DNA of 64,000 bases from Sphingobacterium multivorum (GCF_039511225.1 NZ_CP154261.1:3844001-3908000), one strand, 5' to 3'; positions 37,688-46,750 are shown, numbered from the stretch's first letter. Made by a program: numbers and translations. Notes: generated by a model from the sequence alone, not told the origin.

Positions 37688-37708
37688 CTTTGTATAATAT
37701 TGTACAAC

Positions 37709-38809
37709 TTAGTTTTTGATCATTGCTACAAAATCATCAAATAAGTAGCGCGAGTCATGTGGACCCGGTGATGATTCTGGATGATATTGCACCGAAAATG
37801 CTTTCTGTCCTTTGATACGGATACCTTCAATAGACTGATCGTTCAAATTAACGTGTGTAATTTCGACGTTCTCAGAATTTTGAATATCCTCAGCAACAAC
37901 ACCAAAACCGTGGTTCTGCGACGTAATTTCACAACGGTTGGCGATAATGTTCTTCACGGGGTGGTTGATACCACGGTGTCCATTATGCAATTTGCTTGTG
38001 CGGATACCATTTGCCAATGCTAAAATCTGGTGACCTAAGCAAATACCAAACATCGGTTTATTTGCGTTTAAAATAGCTTTTACAGTCTCGATAGCATAAT
38101 CCATCGGCGCTGGATCGCCAGGGCCATTGGAAATGAAATAACCATCCGGATTCCACTGCTCCATTTCTTCAAATGTTGTCTTCGCAGGAAAAACCTTTGT
38201 ATATACATCACGAGCCTCAAAATTACGCAAGATATTTTTCTTGATTCCCAAGTCCAAAACCGCTACACGCAACGAAGCATTTTCATTCCCGAAGAAATAG
38301 GGCTCGGCTGTCGTTACTTTTGAAGACAATTCAAGTCCATCCATGGAAGGAACCTGTGCCAACTGACGTTTTAATTCTTCAACATCCAATGTTTCTGAAG
38401 AAATAATCGCATTCATCGCCCCCTTATCACGAATATGGCGCACCAATGAACGAGTATCCACATCAGAAATACCAACTAAATTTCCTTCTTCAAAGTAGCT
38501 TTGGATCGATTCATCAGCCATTTTACGGCTGTAGTTGATGTTATAGTTTTTACAAACTAACCCCGCAATCTGAATTTGATTTGATTCGGTATCATCCGCA
38601 TCAATACCATAGTTACCAATATGCGCATTGGTTGTTACCATGATTTGTCCAAAATAAGATGGATCTGTAAAAATCTCTTGATAACCGGTTGTTCCTGTGT
38701 TAAAACAGATCTCCCCAGTAGTCGTACCAATTTTACCAGCGGCTTTACCGTGATAAACTGTACCATCTTCTAAAACTAAAATTGCAGGCAATTTGCTGTA
38801 GTTGGTCAT
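37709..38809 (-). CDS. carA: carbamoyl-phosphate synthase small subunit
   Basis: CarA (366 residues) is the glutaminase subunit that feeds ammonia to CarB for arginine and pyrimidine synthesis. The N-terminal domain has FNTGTTGYQEIFTDPSY and the family RHIRDKGAMNAIIS; the C-terminal class I amidotransferase domain has SNGPGDP, the nucleophile Cys in MFGICLGHQILAL, and YHPESSPGPHDS with the catalytic His and Glu. carB is not adjacent in this window. A terminator follows the gene, so it is separate from eno. Confidence 0.97.
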   Translation of the reverse strand: MTNYSKLPAILVLEDGTVYHGKAAGKIGTTTGEICFNTGTTGYQEIFTDPSYFGQIMVTTNAHIGNYGIDADDTESNQIQIAGLVCKNYNINYSRKMADESIQSYFEEGNLVGISDVDTRSLVRHIRDKGAMNAIISSETLDVEELKRQLAQVPSMDGLELSSKVTTAEPYFFGNENASLRVAVLDLGIKKNILRNFEARDVYTKVFPAKTTFEEMEQWNPDGYFISNGPGDPAPMDYAIETVKAILNANKPMFGICLGHQILALANGIRTSKLHNGHRGINHPVKNIIANRCEITSQNHGFGVVAEDIQNSENVEITHVNLNDQSIEGIRIKGQKAFSVQYHPESSPGPHDSRYLFDDFVAMIKN

Positions 38810-38877
38810 TATCGATGTAATATTATAAAATGTGTATCCTTACTTTTATGAATTTTAAAGCCTTCTTGACTGGATAT

Positions 38878-38900
38878 AAAAAAAGCCCTCAAATGGGCTA
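38878..38900 (-). terminator. terminator after the DUF2752 gene
   Basis: AGCCC (38884-38888) pairs with GGGCT (38895-38899) over a 6-base loop; on the minus strand a long T-run follows. About 140 bp after the DUF2752 stop. Confidence 0.7.
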
Positions 38901-39036
38901 AATATCAATTAACAATGCATCATCACGATTGACAAACCGTTTCCTAAGGCACCTACCAGTAAAGACTCTACTTTAATTTTCACGGGAGACAAAGTTACGA
39001 CATATCACTTATAAAGTGAAAATATTTTTTATTTTT

Positions 39037-39348
39037 TTATCCTTCCGTTGAATGGACTTCCCGAAACCGAATAAAGTCCCTCAAAATCAACAGAGTCAAT
39101 AGCGGGACAAGCATATAAATCAACGGGTTTTCTAGCCAAGCTTCCTTCCATTCCATCCGCAACAAGGCGATAAAGGCTCTTGTCAGCCCACAACCGGGAC
39201 AATCAGAACCACTGATACTCTTCCAAAGACAGGGAATAAGGATATGGATATCTGTAAAAAGGTACAAGCCAATGGCAACCCCGAAATACCCCAACACCAA
39301 CGAATATATCCAATGACATTTAAGGTATTTCAGGACGAGCAAAATCAT
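39037..39348 (-). CDS. DUF2752 small membrane protein
   Basis: A 103-residue protein with two hydrophobic helices (about 13-33 and 75-92) and the family signature SGSDCPGCGLTRAFIALLRMEWKEAW in the loop. Function unknown. Its ATG overlaps the stop codon of the TM2 gene by one base (TAATG), so the two are translationally coupled. Confidence 0.85.
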   Translation of the reverse strand: MILLVLKYLKCHWIYSLVLGYFGVAIGLYLFTDIHILIPCLWKSISGSDCPGCGLTRAFIALLRMEWKEAWLENPLIYMLVPLLTLLILRDFIRFREVHSTEG

Positions 39349-39704
39349 TAATTATTGTTGATTGGACTCTTGATATAATTGCCGTTGGCATCTTTATATT
39401 TTCCGACAATAATCATAATCAAATCGATTAGATACCAGATACCACATCCCCCCAAGGTAAGCAGCTGAATAACAGCCGTACCAATTTGCCCCAAGTAGAA
39501 TCGATGCGCTCCAAAAGGGCCCAGAAAAAAACAAAATAACAGTGCTGGTAACCACCTGTCGTCCTGAAAGGTGTTGTTTTGTTGTTGAAAAGGTTGGTTA
39601 GCATAAAAAATAGGCTGTCTCACACCACAAAATGGGCACACCTCCGCCTTGATATTGATTAACTTACCGCACTCTACACAATACTTTTCGTCTTCTGTTT
39701 TCAT
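39348..39704 (-). CDS. TM2-domain protein with zinc ribbon
   Basis: A 118-residue protein. The N-terminus has a zinc-ribbon pair of cysteines (YCVECGK and VCPFCGV, residues 8-26). After a Gln/Asn linker comes the TM2 domain: LPALLFCFFLGPFGAHRFYLGQIGTAVIQLLTLGGCGIWYLIDLIMII, two helices joined by the GxHRFYLG turn. Function of TM2 proteins in bacteria is not established. First gene of a two-gene unit with DUF2752. Confidence 0.88.
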   Translation of the reverse strand: MKTEDEKYCVECGKLINIKAEVCPFCGVRQPIFYANQPFQQQNNTFQDDRWLPALLFCFFLGPFGAHRFYLGQIGTAVIQLLTLGGCGIWYLIDLIMIIVGKYKDANGNYIKSPINNN

Positions 39705-39963
39705 TTAGATTTAGTTTGGCGATGGAACTAAAAAACATTCGTCCATCAGGGATTAAATAATAGGTTGAAATTAATAAAAAAACTTAAAAAACATACATTT
39801 TTTGGAGCACAATGCTTTGCGCTGGTTCATCTTCCCGTTAAAATGACCTATTACCACAGAACAGCGATCTTTTTGTTAGGTAAACGCAGCCTCTTCCTTT
39901 TTTTCTTTTAATTTTTAGTTGCAGAAAATAAGAAATACAAAGAGATCAAATCAGGTTTTTTAA

Positions 39964-40051
39964 CAGTGCTTGTTCAGAGTTCGTCCAGTGCTTGCTCAGT
40001 GAAGACTGAATAAGCACTGAACAAGTACTGACTAAAACTGATTGAAAACTG
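39964..40051. repeat. cluster of 14-bp direct and inverted repeats
   Basis: CAGTGCTTGTTCAG (39964-39977) and CAGTGCTTGCTCAG (39986-39999) are near-identical direct copies. CTGAATAAGCACTG (40006-40019) and CTGAACAAGTACTG (40017-40030) are their reverse complements with one or two changes, and CTGATTGAAAACTG (40038-40051) is a decayed fifth copy. The first two can pair with the next two to form a long stem. The unit lies in an intergenic region and codes for nothing. Confidence 0.75.
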
Positions 40052-40173
40052 GTATTATGAATAAGTTAGTGGCTGGATGAATCAGTTATAATGTGTTTCT
40101 TAAATCAGCCAGTTGCGGCTACCACTAAAACTGGGGGTACAATAAAAGTTTAAGGGCAGCAATCCGTAATTAA

Positions 40174-40222
40174 CATAAACAGAAAAGGCGCTTCACGGTG
40201 TGGAGCGCCTTTTCTGTTTATG
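40174..40222 (-). terminator. hairpin after obgE
   Basis: Perfect 19-bp stem (40174-40192 with 40204-40222), 11-base loop, starting 10 bases after the obgE stop. The minus-strand 3' flank has only a weak T-run. Confidence 0.75.
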
Positions 40223-40231
40223 TATTTAAAC

Positions 40232-41230
40232 TTAAGAGTTGATTGCCTTCCAGATCATATCTTTCAATGGCAATATATTTTTACCTGTCACCGAAGAAAT
40301 GAAAATATAAGGTACATCTTCCGGTAGCTCCTGCTCCATTTCCTTCTCCAGCTCCTCATCAAGCATATCAGATTTGGTAATAGCCAGCAATTTGGGTTTA
40401 TCGGCCAATTCTGGATTATACGCAGTCAGTTCATTCAATAGAATGGCGTACTCCTCACGGATCGTCCGGTCTGTATCAGCCGGCACCATAAACAACAAAA
40501 CAGAATTTCGTTCGATATGTCGCAAGAAACGGTATCCTAATCCTTTTCCTTCGGAAGCCCCTTCAATAATGCCCGGGATATCGGCCATAACAAAGGAACG
40601 GTTGTCCCGGTAGCTCACCATACCCAAATTAGGCACCAGTGTTGTAAAGGGGTAATTCGCGATTTCTGGTTTTGCAGCAGAGACCACCGACAACAACGTT
40701 GATTTACCCGCATTCGGAAATCCAACCAATCCAACATCAGCAAGAACCTTCAATTCGAGAATCATCCACTGCTCTTTCCCCGGAAGACCAGGTTGCGAAA
40801 ACCGTGGTGTCTGTTGTGTCGGCGACTTAAAATGCCAATTGCCCAGCCCGCCTTTTCCACCCGGAACCAATATTCTGGTTTCACCGTCTTCTGTGATATC
40901 GAACAATACCTCTCCCGTCTCCGCATCCTTTGCAATCGTACCCAGTGGCACTTCCAAGATCTCATCACGTCCAGTTGCCCCGGTACGCAAAGAACTGCCA
41001 CCAGACTCACCATTTGAGGCGATAATATGCTTACGATATTTTAAATGGAGTAAGGTCCAGAGATTAGTCGTTCCTTTCAGTATAATATGTCCGCCACGAC
41101 CGCCGTCACCACCATCGGGTCCACCAGTCGCGGTGTGCTTGTCACGGTGCAAATGAGCCGAACCTGCCCCACCATGTCCAGAACGACAACACACTTTCAC
41201 ATAATCAACAAAATTCGAACCTTGCGCCAT
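40232..41230 (-). CDS. obgE: GTPase Obg
   Basis: Obg (332 residues) is an essential GTPase linked to 50S maturation and stress. The N-terminal glycine-rich Obg fold is clear ([34 protein letters not shown], then [19 protein letters not shown]). The G domain has [12 protein letters not shown] (G1, about 166-177), TTLVPNLG (G2), [25 protein letters not shown] (G3 and switch II) and AITKSDM (G4). There is no C-terminal extension, as is usual in this phylum. It follows adk by 36 bases, a common order in Bacteroidota. Confidence 0.96.
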   Translation of the reverse strand: MAQGSNFVDYVKVCCRSGHGGAGSAHLHRDKHTATGGPDGGDGGRGGHIILKGTTNLWTLLHLKYRKHIIASNGESGGSSLRTGATGRDEILEVPLGTIAKDAETGEVLFDITEDGETRILVPGGKGGLGNWHFKSPTQQTPRFSQPGLPGKEQWMILELKVLADVGLVGFPNAGKSTLLSVVSAAKPEIANYPFTTLVPNLGMVSYRDNRSFVMADIPGIIEGASEGKGLGYRFLRHIERNSVLLFMVPADTDRTIREEYAILLNELTAYNPELADKPKLLAITKSDMLDEELEKEMEQELPEDVPYIFISSVTGKNILPLKDMIWKAINS

Positions 41231-41266
41231 TACAGTTTATTACAGTCTAAAAAATACTTATCTTAA

Positions 41267-41836
41267 TTAATAATTATCGATGATATCTGTCAAACTTTTA
41301 AAGATAGAATCGATATCGCCGATACCATTCACTTTAGAAAGTTTGCCTTGTGCCTCATAGTACGGCAACACATGAATCGTCTTGGTGAAATATTCATCAA
41401 TACGCTTCACCAATTTATCCGCATCATCATCCGCACGGCCAGAAATTTCCTTCCGTTTAGCGATGCGTGCTTTCAATTCATCCTCATTCACATCCAGTGC
41501 GATCACAACCGAGATTGAAGTATTGATACCTTCTAAAAAAGCATCCAATGCCTCAGCTTGAGCAACAGTACGAGGAAATCCATCAAAAATAAATCCTTTT
41601 GCATCTGGATTTTTCTTCACTTCCTCTTCCAGCATTGCTATCGTAATCGAATCTGGCACTAAATTTCCCTCAGCAATAATCTGGCTCACTTGTTGACCAA
41701 GTGGCGTTTGACCTTTAATATGTGCTCTAAAAATATCACCGGTTGAAACATGAACCAATTGATATTTTTCAATAAGCTTTGCAGATTGGGTTCCCTTACC
41801 TGCACCCGGAGGGCCAAATATTACAAGGTTTAGCAT
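41267..41836 (-). CDS. adk: adenylate kinase
   Basis: Adk (189 residues) equilibrates ATP, AMP and ADP. GPPGAGKGTQSAKL is the P-loop (7-20), VSTGDIFRAHI binds AMP, FIFDGFPRTVAQAEALD is the AMP-site loop, and AKRKEISGRADDDADKLVKRI spans a short LID. The LID is the short form without a zinc knuckle. It is upstream of obgE on the same strand and directly downstream of the tRNA-Arg cluster, with a hairpin terminator between. Confidence 0.97.
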   Translation of the reverse strand: MLNLVIFGPPGAGKGTQSAKLIEKYQLVHVSTGDIFRAHIKGQTPLGQQVSQIIAEGNLVPDSITIAMLEEEVKKNPDAKGFIFDGFPRTVAQAEALDAFLEGINTSISVVIALDVNEDELKARIAKRKEISGRADDDADKLVKRIDEYFTKTIHVLPYYEAQGKLSKVNGIGDIDSIFKSLTDIIDNY

Positions 41837-41871
41837 AGTTTTATTTAAGAAATTAAAACGAGTTAAAAAAT

Positions 41872-41904
41872 AAAAGCCTAATCACAGATGATGACTAGGC
41901 TTTT
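41872..41904 (-). terminator. terminator after the tRNA-Arg copy nearest adk
   Basis: Perfect 9-bp stem (41872-41880 with 41896-41904); T-rich flank on the minus strand. It lies seven bases after the tRNA 3' end. Confidence 0.75.
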
Positions 41905-41910
41905 CAGTTG

Positions 41911-41984
41911 TGCGCTCCAAGGGAGTCGAACCCCTAACCTTCTGATCCGTAGTCAGATGCTCTATCCAATTGAGCTAGGAGCGC
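41911..41984 (-). tRNA. tRNA-Arg(ACG), copy 1
   Basis: A 74-base cloverleaf: acceptor GCGCTCC/GGAGCGC, D arm GCTC/GAGC, anticodon arm TCTGA-CTACGGA-TCAGA with anticodon ACG (read as ICG after TadA editing), T arm AGGGG-TTCGACT-CCCTT, discriminator A. CCA is not encoded. All stems pair perfectly, so this is the intact copy of the three. Confidence 0.95.
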
Positions 41985-42030
41985 AATAAACCATTACGTT
42001 TAGAACTCTGTCCCATGTGTTTTGGTGACG

Positions 42031-42038
42031 CAAATATA
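42031..42038 (-). promoter_or_regulatory. -7 box for tRNA-Arg copy 1
   Basis: TATATTTG on the minus strand, full consensus, 46 bases upstream of the tRNA 5' end. The surrounding 18 bases recur upstream of copy 3. Confidence 0.65.
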
Positions 42039-42122
42039 GTCAGAATTCGTTCTTTTACAAATTTTTTTTCAAAAAGAAGTTCCCCCCTCCCAGCGACAAC
42101 CTTGCAACAGCGCTAAAAACAA

Positions 42123-42147
42123 AAAGCCAATCAAATTGACTGGCTTT
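42123..42147 (-). terminator. terminator between tRNA-Arg copies 2 and 1
   Basis: AAAGCCA (42123-42129) pairs with TGGCTTT (42141-42147), A-run on the plus side giving a U-run in the minus-strand RNA. Lies seven bases after copy 2. Confidence 0.75.
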
Positions 42148-42153
42148 AATTTG

Positions 42154-42227
<74 letters not shown>

Positions 42228-42254
42228 CTTTTTAACATACAGAACCTGTATTTG

Positions 42255-42328
42255 TGCGCACCAAGGGAGTCGAACCCCTAACCTTCTGATTCGTAGTCAG
42301 ATGCTCTATCCAATTGAGCTAGGAGCGC
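42255..42328 (-). tRNA. tRNA-Arg(ACG), copy 3, with acceptor mismatch
   Basis: Same 74-base cloverleaf and anticodon ACG, but the acceptor is GCGCTCC/GGTGCGC, which leaves a U5-U68 mismatch, and base 37, next to the anticodon, is A instead of the G found in the other two copies. Only 27 bases separate it from copy 2, without a terminator, so both come from one transcript. It could be a decaying copy. Confidence 0.88.
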
Positions 42329-42373
42329 TAGGCAACCAAAACAAATCCGTTATCCTTTTCCGTTTTGGTGATG

Positions 42374-42381
42374 CAAATATC
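42374..42381 (-). promoter_or_regulatory. -7 box for tRNA-Arg copies 3 and 2
   Basis: GATATTTG on the minus strand, one base off consensus, 45 bases from the tRNA 5' end. The flank TTTTGGTGATGCAAATAT (42363-42380) repeats the one before copy 1 (42019-42036) with one change. Confidence 0.5.
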
Positions 42382-42504
42382 GTTATATTTATCGATTTAA
42401 CAAACATTTTTTCTCTTTTTTAAACTTTATACAACAACATTTCTTTTATCTCGTTGATAATATTATATTTAAAATATCAACTTTTTTTTTTCAGACACGG
42501 ACAA

Positions 42505-43350
42505 ATGTTAGCATTCATGAGCAAAAGAGAATTAAAACTCAGCAAAATTCGCATCGGAGATATCAGTATCTCCTATTATCTTCGCCCCAGCAAATTATAC
42601 CCCGCTCCAAAAACAGTCATTTTTATCCATGGTTTTCCCTTCAACAAAAATACGTGGAAACAACAGCTCCTGCAACTCGACGAAGATTATATGGGCATCG
42701 CTATTGATGTTCGAGGACATGGCCTAAGTACCAACGGTCATGGTTTTTTCTCCGTTGATGTTTTTGCCAAAGATCTCGTGGAATTTATTCGTAAACTCGA
42801 CCTCAATCATGTTATCCTTTGCGGAATCTCGATGGGGGGCTATATCGCGCTCAGGACTTATGAACTGATCGGACAACAGCTTAAAGGACTTATCCTCTGC
42901 GACACAAATTCGCTTGCCGACGACAACAAAGCCAAACAAAAGCGTTTTGATTCCATTCAGGCTTTATTAAAATATGGCAGAAGACCGTTTGCCATTGGCT
43001 TTATCGCAAATGTGTTTCACGATAAAACAATCCGTGAAAACACTGAAGCTGTTGAACTCATCAAAAGCTGTATTCGCAGAAATGAGGTTGCCAGCATTTG
43101 TGCAACTCAACTTGCTCTCGCTTCACGAACAGATACAACCCATTCGCTGAAGACGATTATTATTCCAACACTGCTCATAAAAGGGAAACACGACAAGATG
43201 ATGAGCGAAGAACAAACCAATATCCTTATTGAAAATATACCAGACGTCCGCTATATGGAGTTTGAAGAATCCGGGCACTTGCCAAATCTCGAGGAACCCG
43301 AAAAATTCAACACCGTGCTAAATGATTTCCTACGAAATATACCACAATAA
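42505..43350 (+). CDS. alpha/beta hydrolase
   Basis: A 281-residue alpha/beta-hydrolase fold protein. TVIFIHGFPFNKNTWKQQL carries the oxyanion-hole HGFPFN, VRGHGLS follows, the nucleophile Ser is in CGISMGGYIAL, the acid is likely Asp in LIKGKHDKMM and the His is in EESGHLPNLEEP. The triad is complete. Substrate unknown; esterases, peroxidases and lactonases share this pattern. The start could be ATG 42505 or ATG 42517 (MSKREL); the frame is open back to a TTG at 42454. It stands alone. Confidence 0.85.
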   Translation: MLAFMSKRELKLSKIRIGDISISYYLRPSKLYPAPKTVIFIHGFPFNKNTWKQQLLQLDEDYMGIAIDVRGHGLSTNGHGFFSVDVFAKDLVEFIRKLDLNHVILCGISMGGYIALRTYELIGQQLKGLILCDTNSLADDNKAKQKRFDSIQALLKYGRRPFAIGFIANVFHDKTIRENTEAVELIKSCIRRNEVASICATQLALASRTDTTHSLKTIIIPTLLIKGKHDKMMSEEQTNILIENIPDVRYMEFEESGHLPNLEEPEKFNTVLNDFLRNIPQ

Positions 43351-43397
43351 CACTCTATTTGGTCGCCAAATACCATATCGGATATAAAAACAATAAA

Positions 43398-43419
43398 AAA
43401 AGCCACATCAGTGGCTTTT
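43398..43419. terminator. terminator between the hydrolase and the DUF3276 gene
   Basis: Perfect 9-bp stem (43398-43406 with 43411-43419), 4-base loop, A-rich and T-rich flanks; bidirectional. Confidence 0.85.
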
Positions 43420-43455
43420 ATTTCTTTTTTTCATTCAGATTTCGCTCTACGGATA

Positions 43456-43791
43456 CTAGAACGAAAAATCATCTTTTGACCGAACATCCGCTTCTTCAGC
43501 GTATGCATCATCAAAGTTAGGCTCATAACGTTTCTCGATTACTTCCTGATTAGACTTGATGTAATTAACTACATCTGTCAAACCCTCAGCGAACTTTTCA
43601 AAATCTTCTTTATATAAGAAAATCTTATGCTTAATAAACTGGCCATCCTCAAAGCGTTTCTTGCTTTCTGTGATAGTAATGTAGTAATCGTTCGATCGAG
43701 TTGCTTTTACATCAAAAAAATAAGTACGCTTACCTGCTCTCACCTTTTTTGAAAAAACTTCTTCACGTTCTTTGTTTTCAAAATCTCCCAT
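43456..43791 (-). CDS. PUR-alpha-like protein (DUF3276)
   Basis: The 111-residue product has the single PUR repeat of DUF3276: EEVFSKKVRAGKRTYFFDVKATRSNDYYITITESKK, then FIKHKIFLYKEDFEKFAEGLTDVVNYI. The fold is related to the nucleic-acid-binding PUR-alpha of eukaryotes, so a role in binding single-stranded DNA or RNA is plausible but not shown here. The C-terminus is acidic. Monocistronic. Confidence 0.88.
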   Translation of the reverse strand: MGDFENKEREEVFSKKVRAGKRTYFFDVKATRSNDYYITITESKKRFEDGQFIKHKIFLYKEDFEKFAEGLTDVVNYIKSNQEVIEKRYEPNFDDAYAEEADVRSKDDFSF

Positions 43792-44013
43792 TGGTTGTTA
43801 TTTAAGTTTAAAGTAATCTTAATCTTTGATAAATATATAATAATTCATTTTAATACACCAAATAATATTAAAAAAAAAGACAATTACGCGTAAAAATGGC
43901 AGTTCGCTTCAATTTATAGCCAAGATAAAAAATAAACAACAAGATTTTTTACCGACGAAATCATTACATTTACCGAAAATATAAGTTGTATTACCTAAAG
44001 CAAATATGTAGAA

Positions 44014-44035
44014 TATATTTGTGACGCTATCTTTG
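44014..44035 (+). promoter_or_regulatory. two -7 boxes for the LiaF-like operon
   Basis: TATATTTG (44014-44021) and TATCTTTG (44028-44035) are both full matches to TAnnTTTG. The second gives a leader of about 18 bases to the ATG at 44058. Confidence 0.55.
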
Positions 44036-44057
44036 AGTCATAAATAGTAAAAACATT

Positions 44058-44936
44058 ATGGAAAAAGAACCCATCATACCAAACAGCAATAATAGCCGCA
44101 ATATTGTAGGAGCGATTGTGATCATCGTAGGTATATTCTTATTATTGAATAACCTCAATTTAGGAAGTTGGTTTCCGGATTGGTTATTTGGCTGGCAAAC
44201 GATATTAATCATAATTGGATTGGTCATTGGCATAAATTCCCAATTTCAGAAAAAATCGGCAATTATCCTATTGATCATAGGCGGAGCGAGCCTTATTTCA
44301 AGAATGATGCGCACCGACTTTGGTTCTGTAACCGTCCCTATCATCATCATTTCGCTCGGGATTTACTTTATCATGAGCAAAAGGAAACCACCGATGGTTC
44401 CCCCAGCTTACCCTAATCCGCCGCAAGGCTCTTACGACTGGGATAAGCGAGTCAATGTACCTACCGAGGGGACCACGGACAGCCTTACTGATCAGGAATC
44501 CAGACCATTTAACGAACAATACGGTTCAAGCCAACAAGCCTCGCCTAATCAGCAGGCTTTTGGCGACAAAGAGAAAGATTCCTTTCACCAGTCATTTGAG
44601 GACAACCTCAATCTGAACAGCATCTTTGCGGGCCAAAAGAAAGTAATCTATTCCAAAAACTTCAGGGGAGGCAATTTGACCAATGTATTTGGAAGCGTAG
44701 AGCTGGATTTAACCAAAGCGGATATTCAGCAGCCAATTGTGATTGATACGTTCCAATTGTTTGGCAGCGCACGTATAATTATCCCCCCGCATTGGACAGT
44801 ATTTAGCAACGTCGCCTCGGTCTTAGGCTCTGTCGATGACCGTCGGTTCCAAACGATTTATAACCCCGATACAGATAAAAAAATCTATATAACAGGCACC
44901 TGTATTTTAGGTAATTTAACCATAAAAAATGCTTAA
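44058..44936 (+). CDS. LiaF/LiaI-like membrane protein
   Basis: A 292-residue protein with about four hydrophobic helices in the first 115 residues (AIVIIVGIFLLLNNLNLG, WLFGWQTILIIIGLVIGI, IILLIIGGASLI, VPIIIISLGIYFIM), a Pro/Gln/Ser-rich linker, and a C-terminal beta domain (about 205-290: KNFRGGNLTNVFGSVELDLTKADI, FQLFGSARIIIPPHW, VLGSVDDRR, TCILGNLTI) like the LiaF C-terminus. LiaF proteins inhibit envelope-stress kinases in Gram-positives. Here the sensor kinase gene follows after 3 bases and a response regulator after it, so a sensing partnership is likely but inferred. Confidence 0.75.
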   Translation: MEKEPIIPNSNNSRNIVGAIVIIVGIFLLLNNLNLGSWFPDWLFGWQTILIIIGLVIGINSQFQKKSAIILLIIGGASLISRMMRTDFGSVTVPIIIISLGIYFIMSKRKPPMVPPAYPNPPQGSYDWDKRVNVPTEGTTDSLTDQESRPFNEQYGSSQQASPNQQAFGDKEKDSFHQSFEDNLNLNSIFAGQKKVIYSKNFRGGNLTNVFGSVELDLTKADIQQPIVIDTFQLFGSARIIIPPHWTVFSNVASVLGSVDDRRFQTIYNPDTDKKIYITGTCILGNLTIKNA

Positions 44937-44939
44937 TAG

Positions 44940-45986
44940 ATGAAAAGCAAGCTGTTCCTCAGTGTTAAAAGTCGACTAATTGGCATTATCTGCATATCCG
45001 TATTTATCGGATATCTTGCATTACAATACCTATTGATGCTTCGTTCTGGTTTTGACCAACAACTCGCATTCAAAGATTCATTTATAAACAGCATGGTGAT
45101 GATGTTTTGCTGCTATGGCATGTCATCAGCACTCAATTTTTATACCCCACAACCCCGGGAGATTTGGAAAGTACTCATCATCGGTTTAATCATGGGCGCA
45201 ATAAGCATCGCATTAAGCCGATTCTTGATGAGTTACTTTATTCAATCGACCTTCACCCCACTTTTGGATTTAACATTACCCTATCGCGGTATTGTTAATT
45301 TCCTTATTTTAACTTCGGTTGCTATTATCAACATTGTCTGGAACATCCAGGAAGACAATATCAACAACATCAAACGGAAGCAGGAATCTGAAAATTTACT
45401 TCGGGAAGCCGAACTGTATAATCTAAGGCAACAGTTACAGCCTCATTTCCTCTTCAATAGCCTCAACTCCATCATAGCACTTATTGGCGCCAATCCGGAC
45501 GAAGCCCGAAACATGACATTCCAGCTGTCGGACTTTTTAAGAGGAACATTAAGAAAAGAAAACAATCAAATTATCACACTTGAAGAAGAACTCGATCACC
45601 TTCAACTTTATCTCGATATTGAAAAAGTACGCTTCGGTCATCGACTCCATACATCCATCTCTTCCTCAGAAGAAATTTTCAACAATAGATTGCCAGCCAT
45701 GATTATTCAGCCACTGGTGGAAAATGCGATTAAACACGGATTATACAATGTAACCGATCAAGTAGAAATTAAAATAAAATGCTATTCGATTGATGGTCAA
45801 CTACTGATCCAGATTACCAACCCCTTCGACACCGAAGAACAGTCAAAGCCGAAAAAAGGCACTGGATTTGGACTATCCAGCATTCAACGCAGATTATATC
45901 TCCTTTATGGAAGAAATGATCTACTGGAAACTCAAATTCAGGACAACATATTTACCAGCACCCTAAAAATACCTCAATATGATTAA
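44940..45986 (+). CDS. LytS/YehU-type sensor histidine kinase
   Basis: A 348-residue kinase with about four membrane helices (residues 10-130), a short coiled coil, then the HisKA_7TM-less His-kinase domain of the LytS family: LRQQLQPHFLFNSLNSIIALI with phospho-His near residue 168, and the ATPase part IQPLVENAIKHGLYNV (N box) and GTGFGLSSIQRRLYLLYG (G box). It overlaps the response-regulator gene by 8 bases. Upstream gene is the LiaF-like protein, a probable regulator of its activity. Confidence 0.9.
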   Translation: MKSKLFLSVKSRLIGIICISVFIGYLALQYLLMLRSGFDQQLAFKDSFINSMVMMFCCYGMSSALNFYTPQPREIWKVLIIGLIMGAISIALSRFLMSYFIQSTFTPLLDLTLPYRGIVNFLILTSVAIINIVWNIQEDNINNIKRKQESENLLREAELYNLRQQLQPHFLFNSLNSIIALIGANPDEARNMTFQLSDFLRGTLRKENNQIITLEEELDHLQLYLDIEKVRFGHRLHTSISSSEEIFNNRLPAMIIQPLVENAIKHGLYNVTDQVEIKIKCYSIDGQLLIQITNPFDTEEQSKPKKGTGFGLSSIQRRLYLLYGRNDLLETQIQDNIFTSTLKIPQYD

Positions 45987-46719
45987 AGTCGTTATTATCG
46001 ATGATGAACCCCTTGCACGCTCCATTATTGCGGGTTACCTAAAAAATGAAGCCGATATATCCATCATGGCGGAATGTGGTGATGGCTTTGAAGCTGTTAA
46101 AGCTATCCATGCGCACGAACCGGATTTAATCTTTCTGGATGTACAAATGCCCAAATTGACCGGATTTGAAATGCTTGAACTTGTTGACAACCCTCCGGCG
46201 GTCATCTTTACGACCGCTTTTGACGAATATGCCTTGAAAGCTTTCGAAAAGAACGCCTTGGATTACCTATTAAAACCGGTATCACCAACACGTTTCAAAA
46301 AAGCCTTAGAAAAATTCAGAGCAAGCTACTCCGCACCCGAGAAAAAAGTTCAACCCAACTACGAAGTGCTTACAGCGCAGGACGAAACAAAAATCGACCG
46401 TATTGTTGTCAAAACAGGCACCCAGATCAAGATTATTCCGATTGATACCGTCAAATACCTGGAGTCTTATGATGACTATGTTAAGATTCATACCAAAGAT
46501 GGCATGTACCTAAAAAATAAAACAATGGCATTTTTTGAAAAATCTTTGGATCCGAATCAATTTGTCCGTATACACCGATCTTTTATCATTAAAGTGGATC
46601 AGTTGGCCAAATTGGAACCTTATGAAAAGGATTCGTATATTGCTGCACTGACATCAGGAGAAAAGCTCAATATCAGTAAATCAGGCTATGCCCGATTAAA
46701 ACAATTGATTGGAATTTAA
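45979..46719 (+). CDS. LytTR-family response regulator
   Basis: A 246-residue two-domain regulator. The receiver domain has IDDEPLA (acidic pocket), the phospho-acceptor Asp near 53 in LIFLDVQMPKLTGFE, FTTAFDEYALKAF and DYLLKPVSP (Lys). Residues 145-244 are a LytTR DNA-binding domain (IKIIPIDTVKYLESYDDYVKIHTKDG, FVRIHRSFIIKVDQL). It overlaps its kinase by 8 bases, so the two are a coupled two-component system. Its targets are not identified; the LiaF-like gene and serine hydrolase next to it are candidates. Confidence 0.93.
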   Translation: MIKVVIIDDEPLARSIIAGYLKNEADISIMAECGDGFEAVKAIHAHEPDLIFLDVQMPKLTGFEMLELVDNPPAVIFTTAFDEYALKAFEKNALDYLLKPVSPTRFKKALEKFRASYSAPEKKVQPNYEVLTAQDETKIDRIVVKTGTQIKIIPIDTVKYLESYDDYVKIHTKDGMYLKNKTMAFFEKSLDPNQFVRIHRSFIIKVDQLAKLEPYEKDSYIAALTSGEKLNISKSGYARLKQLIGI

Positions 46720-46750
46720 ACATTCCGTAGATTTGTGCCCATCAATCGTT

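Larger units (their letters stand above)
39705..40231. other. 527-bp intergenic region, TM2 gene / obgE
   Basis: No ORF is supported. It contains a cluster of palindromically arranged 14-mers (39964-40051) and the obgE-side hairpin (40174-40222), both listed separately. The rest (39705-39960 and 40052-40173) shows no recognisable element. Confidence 0.5.
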
